Below are positions 1 to 9,579 of a stretch of 64,000 nucleotides of DNA, one piece after another (position 1 is the stretch's first letter; each line of letters opens with the position of its first letter). Position numbers and translations under genes: made by a program. This DNA is from Arthonia radiata (taxonomy: Eukaryota; Ascomycota; Arthoniomycetes; Arthoniales; Arthoniaceae). The notes below the pieces were generated by a model. The model was given only the letters and a program-made list of their open reading frames with translations. It was not told where the DNA came from and did not search any database. The stretch lies in NCBI GenBank assembly GCA_002989075.1, contig PSQN01000002.1, positions 124,001 to 188,000 of the forward strand, written 5' to 3'.

Positions 1-89
1 TCCAACAACAGCTCTCCATCGTCGTTCCTATTACGGCTGGTACTCCAAAAGCTGTGTGAACAGTCGAAAGACATACTTCCCAGCCCAGC

Positions 90-2870
90 ATGGATATAGA
101 ATACGGCCAGCGCGTGTCGGATCGTATTACGAACACTACTTACGGGAACTCAGGTAATTCTGGGAGTATCCAGACGCTCTATTGTGTTGCTTCAAACCCA
201 CCACCGGGCAGCTAGTGCGCCGGCGTTAACTTCAGATGCTTTGTTTGACACCCGAATCAATTTCAGAGGAGGCTGTACTGACAAATCGTTTTTAGGTAAA
301 TCAAAGAGCATCCACACATTCTATGCTGTAGCTTCGGGGATACTGTTAGGCAGCTAGCGCGCTGGCGTTGTTTCCAAATGTCTGGTTTGGACTAGAACTT
401 CAGAAGGCTCTGTGCTGACGTCTTGTTTCTAGGGGACGACGACATGAGCTCCTTCTACTCAGAACCTAGAGCAATGTTTGAGAGCCTGGGAGCTGACCAG
501 TCGGGAGGAATGCCCATTACCTCTTTCCTCACCGCTGAAGAGGTCCGCTCCACTTCGAACTCTAGGTCAACAAAGATCTTCGAATCCTGGGAGCGCCTAC
601 GTGCCATCGTCGAGAGACATGAGGCGACTATCAGAAAGCGCTGGTTGAAGCGCTCCAGAGATCAGCGGAGAAGGATGCTTCTTGACGCCTGGCCAGGAAT
701 GGTCAGCTCCCATCGCCCTGACTTCTAGGCACTCAAGCAGTCTGGACGGCCGCAGCCCAGCAGCAGAGAGGCCTACATGTGGCCTTACATCAATACGGAC
801 GACCTTTTGCAGCCGAACAGCTTCTTGATATTTGTCAACTCCAGGGCTCGCAACCAGCCGTACGAGTTTGCTCGGGCTGATATCAACGCTTGTCATTTCA
901 GCATTACCTCAAGAGCAATCGCTCCAGGCTTCCTTGATGAACATGTTATCATGTTCACTGGCAGAACAGCCCCAGATACCTATGGTCAGCTCATCGCTTG
1001 GGAGGATCATCGAGATGCCTTCGACTGGACGCACACACAGCGCGGTGCACATCCAGGTGAGGGCCTTCTCATTCTTGAAATCCAGGAACGCTTGTACGAC
1101 TTTCTGGTGAAGTGCTGCGAAGATCTCTTGTGCGACATGAGCGCAGACCTTCAGCATGGACTGGACGTCCCAGTCAAACCCGAGCCACCCTCACTCGCTA
1201 GCGGAGAGACGGGCCTGAGATTATTGGCCACAGCTGCTGCTGAAGCATCATACCGATTACCTGCTAGTTTGGACCTGCGGCGTCTGGAGTCCATCGTGAG
1301 AGCGAAAGCGCTCGCTGCTGAAGATCACGTTTGGTCGCTTCGGGAAGACCCGGGTTACTTCGCAGCCACACTGCTGGAGATGAAGGAGCATAGACAGGAG
1401 ATGATCCTTGACACGAGAAAGAAGCAACACCCTGTCGTTGCTAATCCAGCTCAAAATCAGATACTGTGGGAACGCGTCATCAAAAACAGTATCATAGGCG
1501 CATTGGCTCAAGTCGACATGTGGAATGCACTCTGCGAGCGCGTGAAGGATCTCCGCCAGCTGCAGAACAAATACGCAGCAAGCATAGCTCCTGAGCGAGA
1601 TTTGCCCGAAGAGTACGCATTCGCATTTTACACCCTGTACCATCACCTTACGCAAATGTCGAAGGGTCCAATTGGCAGTCTCAAGGTCGGACTTTTTGCA
1701 TCTCCACCATTAAGGCCATGTTTCGAGCGATTACCCCAGGAACCACTGGGCACCATGATCCGGGTCCAGAAGCGGCAATCGTTGACTAAGGACAAGTGCA
1801 GAGATGAACTGGTTTGGATTGCCATGACGCTCTTCGACGAAAATCAATTGCATCTTGCAGGGCTCAATACGCTCATGGACGAGCTAGAGAGGCTGCAAGA
1901 GAGTGACCCCAGAGCAAAGGAGCTAATTTCGGCTTGGGTGGCTGAGCAAGTCTCGGACTTGTCCGTGCTGTCGCAGTGTCGACATCAAATAGATCTTTAC
2001 CAACCGTGGGCAGCGAGTTTCGAAACAGAGATGGCTGAAAAGCAAGAGGAGATCAACAAGGATTACCTCCGCACTCAGAAGTCAGTTGAGACTTACTTTC
2101 AGAAGGGCATAAGCCGCGCAATCGCATCTCTCGGAGCTCCCACGGAGGGTCGCTTTCGTTACCCGCTCGACAAACGAAGGACACGCGAGAATGTCGAGGC
2201 GATTCGACGCGCAGAGAGCAACCTAGACGAGTTTTGGCGGGAGCTCGACAGAAGCCTTCAAGACGCATACGCTAAGTCACCTCGCGTACGCGCTCTGCTA
2301 TCCCAGCGGATGTTGCAGAGAACTCCGGAGTGGCGCGAGCCAGCCAAACCTCGCACTGCGACGTCAACGATCCAAGACGCGGATGAGTTGAACAAACAGC
2401 TTTCGGAGCTCCTCTTTGATCTCGAACAGCAAACCAAGCGCACTGTCGATCGCAGTGTGCCTGCACAGCCGGCACCAAAACTAAAAACACAAAGTGCAAC
2501 CCTAAAAACGAATGTACCAGAAGCAGCGCCTGAGCCGATCGAGGCAGATCCGCAGCCTACCTTTCATGTCGACAAGCGTGCTCTAAAGGCCTTCAAGACC
2601 CTTTTCTTCGTGCCATCTGCCAGCTCGCAGCCTGGCGAAGTCGCATGGCCTGACTTTCTCCACGCAATGCTCTGCACGGGCTTCGCTGCTGAGAAGCTGT
2701 ACGGCTCAGTCTGGCAATTTACGCCAACTGAACTTGATGTGGAACGTAGTATCCAAATTCACGAGCCACATCTCAGCGGCAAGCTCCCATTTATGAGGGC
2801 GAGACGGTTCGGTCGACGTTTGAACAGGGCGTATGGATGGCGCGGCGAAATGTTTGCGCTTGCAACATGA
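90..2870 (+). CDS. Ascomycete-specific protein of unknown function, split by an introner pair and by one in-frame TAG
   Basis: The protein resembles a large, function-unknown Pezizomycotina family: an N-terminal segment around ESWERLRAIVERHEATI, then RPDF, MWPYIN, and a C-terminal block near YGSVWQFTPTELDVERSI and RRFGRRLNRAYGW. I recognise the family from memory only and no function is known to me. An ATG at 90 opens a 64-base exon (MDIEYGQRVSDRITNTTYG...) that joins in phase to 433 when 154-432 is removed. The frame then runs to 2870 but meets TAG at 726-728 right after HRPDF and stays open beyond it, so a single nonsense change is the simplest reading. Alternatively a 54-base in-frame intron (702-755, GTCAGC...CTGAC...CAG) could remove the stop together with the conserved RPDF motif. 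Residues 400-600 are charged and helical; the region before the C-terminal block is low complexity. Confidence 0.65.
154..295 (+). mobile_element. Introner-like element, copy 1 (first of a tandem pair)
   Basis: A 142-base intron-shaped unit. It begins GTAATTC after TCAG, has a 5' block GAGTATCCA, a central block GGCAGCTAGTGCGCCGGCG, then GGCTGTACTGAC (branch-site-like CTGAC) and ends TTTTTAG. The same ordered blocks occur at 296-432, 15063-15202 and, on the other strand, 33954-34099. Retention would put a TAG in frame at the central block. It abuts copy 2 with no base between them. Confidence 0.8.
296..432 (+). mobile_element. Introner-like element, copy 2 (second of a tandem pair)
   Basis: A 137-base unit that starts GTAAATC directly after the AG that ends copy 1 and ends TTTCTAG at 432. 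It carries the family blocks GAGCATCCACAC, GGCAGCTAGCGCGCTGGCG and TTCAGAAGGCTCTGTGCTGAC. By eye it matches copy 1 at well over half of positions, including all splice signals. Removing both copies fuses codon parts G and GG and keeps the protein in frame. Confidence 0.8.
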
Positions 2871-3295
2871 TTTGTGTGGAGTGCAGTGGCTCAGTCAGGG
2901 TCTCTTTTCTTCTGTTCGATCTGTTCGATCTGTTCGATATTGGCAAAGCTCACCGCAAAAGCTTTGCATTCTACCACTGCGACTCACGAACACGAATCCT
3001 GGCCGCGTTCGGGTTATATGCGATCGAATTGCCCATCTCTGCCAGACTAAGAGCCGAACAGCCAGACCCCTTCTCCGGATCTTTATTGGTTGATGCAGGT
3101 TGATGAAATATCGCTACGGGAAGGTGTCTCGACTCTGACCCATCTTTGCGACGCATTCGTCAAGCGTCTGCCTTGTCAAAAGCTGCATGTCCTGGCTTGG
3201 TCTCTGCGGCGTGGTTCTCTCAAAAGTTGAAAGCTTCAGAGCGTAGTGTTGCGGGAGCGTGATCACAGGCACCACGGCTGTTCATAAAGGCATAC
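2871..3295. other. Intergenic region between convergent genes
   Basis: 3' flanks of two convergent genes. The only structure seen is a 9-base unit, CTGTTCGAT, repeated three times in tandem at 2912-2938. No coding support. Confidence 0.6.
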
Positions 3296-5933
3296 TTAAC
3301 GTTCTCTGGTCCGCCTGCTCGCTCGCTCTCGATAGAAGGGCGGATGATCGGACGATGGGCCCTGCCTCTGCTCGATGCTAGACTTATGTCTCCGCTGCTT
3401 ACGAAGCTTTTTCGTGTGTTCGAACAGACTGTGCGTGTCTTCGGTCGTCAACTCTTCAAGTAAGACGATGTAGTCGAGATCTTCTGGAGATCTCTCCCAA
3501 GCTATATCGTAGTGTCTTAGCGTTTCGGTGTCGATGTCGTCGCGATGGATTTTAGGAAAGACTGGAGCATCGTTCAGACTTTCTGAGGAGACTTCGCGTT
3601 TCTTGCCTTTGTCACTAGGCCCCTCAAGGGTGGGCTTCTTATTGATTTTGTCGTATTCGATCTTGTCCCCCACGGGTTTCCAAGTTATGATGCCTGGCTT
3701 TGCCATATCTGATTCAACGCGCTCAAAATATTTTTGCCTCTCTTCATCTGTCATTTTAGCTATGTCTCTTCGAACTCGCTCAAGGTACTCCTGGTCCTCC
3801 TTGTCCTTCTTCTCCTTTGCTAGCAACTTCTCTTTCTCCTTCAGCTCCCATATACCAAAGTCTTCTCCTTCTTTGCGTCTCTCTTCTTTAGCTTCTTCCT
3901 TGCGTCTCTGCTCTTTAGCTTCTTCCTCAGCCTCATGGATGATGCGCTCCTCTTTCTTCTTACGCTTTCCCTCTTTAGCGTCTTCTTCCGCCTCCTTTAT
4001 CATACGCTCGCGATCCGTCTTCTTTGCTTGTTCTCCTTCCTCGGCATCTCTGATCATGCGCTTGCGATCCTCTTGCTCAGCCTCACGGACGATGCGCTTG
4101 CGATCTTCTCTAGCCTCTCTCCTAGCCTCACGGATGATGCGCTCGCGCTCTTCATTCTTCCTGCGCTTTTCCACTTTGGCGTCCTCTGGCGCCTCCGTGA
4201 TGAACAGCTCGCGGTCCTTCTTCTTTTGCTGTTTCTCCTCCTCGGCGTCCCTAATCATGCGCTTGCGATCCTCCTCGTCCTTCTCCTTCCTCTCCTTCTC
4301 TTTTCGTTTCACCTCCTCGACGATCTCCTTCCTCACCCTGCTGAGAAGTGTAGGGTTATCTCCGACTTCAGATTCTGATGAGCTTGGTGATGGCGAACTG
4401 TCCACGTTTGACGCATCTTCTCCCTCTTCGTAATTTTTGGGGATCGCAAACAATGACAGCTGTTCCATATGCTGGCCTACGTGCCGGGCGAACGCTTTTT
4501 CGGTCACAATAGGCGATCGATCATGGAATCTGCTGCCGCTGTCTGGTAGAGCTCGCACAGACCGGCTCTGAGTCTCGTTCCATTGGTCGCAAAATGGGCA
4601 CATCGATGCCGTGAGCACCGGTCTTGAGGCACTCGTGCTTGAAAGCAGTGCTTCTTGTTCTGACTCTGCGAAATGGCCAGAATGCGCCCGACTCAGGTGG
4701 AAGCTAAGGTCCTTCTTGCCATTATGCATTTCTGAACATAGCGGACAAGCGTATGAGGCACGATGCTCGTAGATATCATGCGCTTGCCGGTCACGCCGGC
4801 GGTCAAAGACTTGGAAGCCGCAGTCGTTGAAGAGACACACGTAAGGTCGAAGATCCCGATAGACATGCTTCCTATGGACGATTGCATTAGTAAGCAGGAC
4901 TTTCAGACTTGCGGACCGGAACTCTTACTTCCAAGCATGCCGGCGTATGAAGATGATGTTGTGGCATAGTGTGCACTCCGCTCCTTTGGTACCCAGCTCT
5001 GGAGGTGGTGGAGGGATGCTCATCTTTGTTGCATAGTCCGTCCCAAATTCCGTTGCGAAGTCCGTGTCCGAGGGGGCGACATCCGAGCCAGTGTCTTGAA
5101 CAACCCCGAACTTCGCTTTTTGATTCCCATGGTACGTTGTCGGAGCAGTCTCCTCTTCTAGCTGCCCTTGATCCTTTAGTGGTTGGCCAAGCTTCGCGAC
5201 ATGTTCCTCTCGAGTCCGGAAATATTGCCTTCGCCGCGAATTGGCAAGCCCCAGCCGATCGGCCAGCCATGGTGAAGACTCAAGCTTGGGAAATTTCATC
5301 GTTGCATTGTCGACGTCAGGACGCGTGTACCACTGCGGCAAGGCCAGGACTCGTTTCCAAGGATCTCGATCTGGGTTGTGTCTGATCAAAGCAGTTATCT
5401 TCAGCAGGTTTGTGATTGTCATGGCGATTGTATCGAAGAGATCGGCATAGTCCTCATTATCTAGATCGTCCTCATTTTGAGTGTTCTCGTTATCAAACGG
5501 TTCAACCAGATATTGCAGAGACTCCTCGAGCTCATCAAGTAGATGGAGGACCTCGTCTGTGATGTCCGACTGGCCAAGCCGAGCATCTAGTGAGCTTTTA
5601 CCTGATCATGCATGTCAGTATCAGCAGCACGCTTCTGATGGGTACTGAAGACATTGAGCCTCGTTGAAGGCGCGAGTGAGCTGCTGTAGTACGCTGCAGC
5701 ATCAGACGACGATTAACAACACGACTGTGAGTTGATCAAGCAGGGAACAACGTCTTCGACTTACCTTTATGAAGCGCGCCGATGTTTCCTGCCCAGAGCT
5801 TGAACCGTCCCAGGCTATCCTCAAGCGCTACGCGCCTGGTCGTATCCTGAACATCGATAGCTTTTCTGAACAGAAGCATACTGGCTTCAGCGCTACAAGC
5901 GATAGTGTTACCGGAAGTGGAGGCCGTAGCCAT
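3296..5933 (-). CDS. Fungal C2H2 zinc-finger protein with long charged helical region
   Basis: Three exons: 5933-5765, 5601-4929 and 4871-3296. The joins restore HKGKSSLDARLG and KKHVYRDLRPYVCLF. The N-terminal part resembles fungal proteins that begin with a helical LGRFKLWAGNIGALHKG region. Cys/His pairs follow (CTLCHNI, CLFNDCGF...H...H, CPLC...HLSRAH, CPFC) and then the hallmark FARHVGQHMEQLSLFAIP. The C-terminal half is almost entirely Glu/Lys/Arg, built of imperfect repeats of RKRMIRDAEEE type, and probably forms a long single helix or coiled coil. Such proteins are common in Pezizomycotina; a nuclear or signalling role is guessed, not known. The first intron is 163 bases, long for this window, and may be a decayed introner. 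Confidence 0.8.
5602..5764 (-). repeat. Long first intron of the zinc-finger gene, possible decayed introner
   Basis: 163 bases, GTAAGTCG to GATCAG on the minus strand. Its 3' part holds CAGAAGCGTGCTGCTGATACTGAC, loosely like the AGAAGCGGCTGTACTGAC of the copy at 15063-15202, and its middle holds GCAGCTCACTCGCGCC. The 5' block is not convincing. Family membership is tentative. Confidence 0.3.
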
Positions 5934-6425
5934 GACGTAAAGACTGTGAAGTCGAAATCAAGAGGTTTCTTATTCGGTATTGGAGGAACATGGAATCAGT
6001 ATGAGGGGTGGAGTATGCGGACATAATACTTCTTGTGAACCTGTCGAGTAGAATTCGAAGCTGAGCAAAGGCCTACTCTGTGCTATACAGAACCTGGACA
6101 GTATATTGATGGCAAACACGGTCAACCCAATACTGGTCAGAAGGGACCCGTCAGCTCTCTAGGCGTTGGATCAACCGAGCAAGACGTGGAACCGCGGCCC
6201 GCGTGCACTGATATGATGGCGCAGATAAATCGAGAGCTGAAATCAGATTTATGAGCATCCAGAAATAAAGGTACATGATGGCTGTACCTGTACGAGCATG
6301 GTGGGGCAAGGCAACCAGCTGGCAACGATCGTACGCTCTGTTAGACCAACTTCATGAGCCCGGACGCGCATTGCACATCTTCCACTATGCAATCTTGTGA
6401 AGATTCTAGGCGGTTGTGATGATCA
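5934..6425. other. Divergent intergenic region
   Basis: Shared upstream region of the zinc-finger gene (minus) and the DUF7580 gene (plus). No distinct element recognised. Confidence 0.5.
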
Positions 6426-8461
6426 ATGTCAGGCATAGAGATCGCTGGGCTTGCACTAGCTGCATTCCCATTTCTTGTGAGCCTTTTCGAAGGCTACAAA
6501 GAGGGCTGCAAACCGAGGCGAGCATGGCTTCGTTTCCGCAAGACATACTCAACCCTGGAACAAGGCATCCGACGCGAATCAGTCATACTGCGCAACAGCG
6601 TGCGCATTTTACTCTTGCCGTTGGTCGAAGACGATGACCAGCTCGCCCGCCTCTTGGAGTGCCCAGGAGGTGCCGCCTGGAAAGATGTTGATCTTGAAGA
6701 AGCTCTTGAGCGCCGACTTGCGAATCTGCAGACTTATCAAATGTGTGTTCTTGACACATTGGTGAAAAGGGCGTTACTTACTGTCTCTAGATATTGTGAG
6801 ACCCTTGACAGCCTGCAAGAGAAGCTTCACGACTTTCGAAGACAGCTTGGCATTTCCAAGGAGGTGGAGAACAAGATCTTGCAACGTTTAGCCAGCGACC
6901 TTGCCTACGATGACAAAATGTCCAAGTTGTCCCGAGAAGTCGACTGAAAGTACGAATGGGGAAGAGTACGAGTGAGCTGGGCCAGCAAAGAGCTTCAGCA
7001 AATAATCGATGAGATAGGCCGACTCAACAAGAAGCTTCGCCTTCTGCTCAAAGATGGTGAAGAGCTGGGTGCCTTGGAGGAAAAGCGCCAAACGAAGAAC
7101 TCATCGTCCATCGTCCATATTCGCGAACAGGCTACGGCGCTGTACAACTTCTTGGCAAAGCAATGGCCATGCGCATGCTCACACAACTCTCCTGCACACT
7201 GCGCGCGGCTTTTTCTGAGGCACAAATCTGCTGCCCATGAAGAGCCACAGGTTATCAAGCCATTGGCGCATGTCGCTCCTTTTGAAATCTCAATGGCTGT
7301 GGAAAGCGCCACAGGGAAGATCTTGCATTGGCAAGGACCGCTTGTTTGCTCGTTAGAAAAGCAAGGCCCGTCTACAGCGCAGCTCCATTCTACTGATGTC
7401 GACGCGAGAAAACTTGTCCCTACGCCAGCGATTGTGAAAGTCAGTAGCAGACCTACCTGGCAGAAACGCGTCAACTTTGTGGAACAAAGGGCACTCTCGC
7501 CTCCTGCACGAGACACATGCTCGAGTCTTGATTCTCACAACAATATCAGTGCCACCGCTCAGCCGATGCGTTGCTTCTGCATGATGTTGTCAGAGACTCC
7601 GCGTAGTCCTGCGTCCAGAAACCTTGGGCCATTCGATGAAGGTAGGTGACTGCAGAAACGCTTGGTAAAAAAGCTTGGGCAGAATTGACTGGCAAGCACG
7701 TATGCTAACTCCATCAACAGGGCAGACTCGACTTCAATGGTCATCCCTGCCGAGTCCGGGCCCAACCCTGGACAAGGGTCCGGCTTTGGTAACATCATCG
7801 ACAATGTTGTCCGTCAAAACAACAGCCTCCATATCGGGTCGAGACTACACGAAGCTATCCTTGACAGATAGAGTGAGATTAGCTGTGGATGTTGCGTCCT
7901 CGTTCTTCTATTTGTATGGGACTCCTTGGGTACGTAACCATGGAAGTTCTCTGTTACATCCATAGGGTTTGTTACTGACATCGTCCATCAGTACCAGAAA
8001 GAATTCGACAAGCACCACATCCAACTCGCTCTACACGACGACCACACTCGACGGGAGCGTACTGCGCTCTTGGAGCGGAGGTTTCCCGACCATGATCAAT
8101 CACAGACCGCGAACGATCAGGACCCTCAAGACGTATTCCTGCGATTGACCGTTTGTTTAGAGGAGCTTTGTCTTGGTGAGCCGCTTGATAGCTCTGCCGC
8201 CTACGTGCGACTCTGCGGGCGGGACACAACTTCGCCTTCTGGACCACCCAAGGCAGCTGTATACGAGCTCTTGGACGATCTTGACGGCGCTCTGAGCTCG
8301 AACTATGCGGATGCCGTGCGACACTGCTTCACAAAGACTTTACTTGTGGATAGGATCAAGTGTTCCAAGCCGGAGTTTTGGCAGGGCGCTTACGATGAGA
8401 TTGTGCGGCCGCTCCAGGCTGTATTGCAAGGACTCACGTCCCCCATTCATCGTCTGAGTTG
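6426..8461 (+). CDS. DUF7580-type fungal protein interrupted by an in-frame TGA
   Basis: Starts MSGIEIAGLALAAFPFLVSLFEGYKEG, the usual beginning of a fungal family with a C-terminal DUF7580 domain. Introns at 7642-7720 (79 bases, branch GCTAACT) and 7930-7991 are supported by frame joins DEG|QTRLQW and GTPW|YQKEFD. The C-terminal part has LTDRVRLAVDVASSFFYLYGTPW and LRLTVCLEELCLGEPLD, typical of the domain. The frame is continuous across TGA at 6945-6947 (REVD*KYEWGRV); CGA to TGA is the simplest origin. No plausible intron removes it, because the nearest GT-AG pair shifts the frame. It is either a recent pseudogene, a truncated protein of 173 residues, or a sequencing error. Function of the family is unknown to me. 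Confidence 0.7.
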
Positions 8462-8865
8462 AGAATGATCTCAGTATTGTTGTGTTGGGCAACTGAGGCT
8501 CCGAATGCACCGCATCGAGCGCGACACGGAAGCTAACGAATTGCAAGCCTCAGGACAATGCGATCCATGGGTACGCCATTGTCAGTGATCTGTGGATCAG
8601 TGAAAGAGCAAGCGCCATTTTTGATCTCGAAGATTCACCTACGTCCGCAAAAGGTCGAGAAATTGCTGAATTGAATGGAGGTAGATTTCGTCCGACATGC
8701 GCGTGAAACGACTGACCGGTTGCTTTCTTGGCACTTCTTGGCGCCAAGTTTCAGTGTGTTCTACCTCCGCTCTGACCTCCCTAAACTTCAACGCGCATTT
8801 TAATGCAGTAGAGGTACTTCCGAAGTCTACCGCAGTCCGATTTCTACGAGACACAGTCGCCGGCA
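8462..8865. other. Intergenic region
   Basis: Upstream region of the small-subunit gene. No supported gene or motif seen. Confidence 0.5.
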
Positions 8866-9452
8866 ATGTTCGTACCGCCGACATGGCAGATCGTGCTTGC
8901 AACCATTCTATTGGCTGTTGCGCTGCCCTTCATCTTCTATCCTCAGAAGACGCTGGAAACGCTCCGCAGAAAGCGCTACCAGTATGAAGTCACGTTCGGG
9001 CTCTACATGTTGACGCCTACTGAGCAGTTCATTCTGAGTATGATTCAACCTTCTAAATTCAACTATATTGGCTAACCTGTACCCCAGATTCCATTTTCTT
9101 CCTCACCGTTTCCATGATCACCCTCGCGACCGTCATCTACCTGCCCGCCCAAGTCCGCTACGTTTCCAAGCGCCTCTTCTACTACCTGTCCGGTCGCTTT
9201 CAGTATCCATCGTACGCGGCGATCAGCGAAGGCGTCAGCTCCATCCAAAGCCGATTGCAAAATTCCATCAGCAATGCGTCCACGGACCAGTTATACCAAG
9301 TCTCCCAAAGCATGGCAGATGGCGCCTCGGACATGGCGAAAGGTATCGTAGCAGCAGCTGCTGGTCAAATCAGTAGCAGTACGGACCAGAGCGCGGCGCC
9401 GGATGCTTCTGCTGTTCCTGAGCCACAATTAGGTGTGAGACCCGAGCTCTAG
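8866..9452 (+). CDS. Serine palmitoyltransferase small-subunit-like membrane protein
   Basis: Two exons, 8866-9037 and 9088-9452, with a 50-base intron (branch GGCTAACC); the join gives EQFILNSIFFLTV. The core YQYEVTFGLYMLTPTEQFILN followed by a hydrophobic stretch and VIYLPAQV matches the short ssSPT proteins that bind and activate serine palmitoyltransferase in the ER, the first step of sphingolipid synthesis. Before the core lies an extra hydrophobic helix (WQIVLATILLAVALPFIFY), and after it a Ser/Ala-rich tail ending at 178 residues, so it is more than twice the length of animal ssSPT (about 70). The fold assignment rests on motif resemblance; the tail function is unknown. Confidence 0.7.
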
Positions 9453-9579
9453 GTTCATATCCGAGTGCGAGGCTTTCAGAGGCAGAATTTTCAGCCATCG
9501 CCGACTGGGTGTGCAGATCCTCGCACAGTTCTAGGACAGCCAATGCGCTCTTCAATGGCACAAATTCGGAGAGCCGCGC

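Noticed and set aside
3528-4433. 301-residue plus-strand open frame, Ser/Leu/Phe-rich
   Set aside because: Antisense to the Glu/Lys-rich zinc-finger exon; its composition is the complement of the charged repeats.
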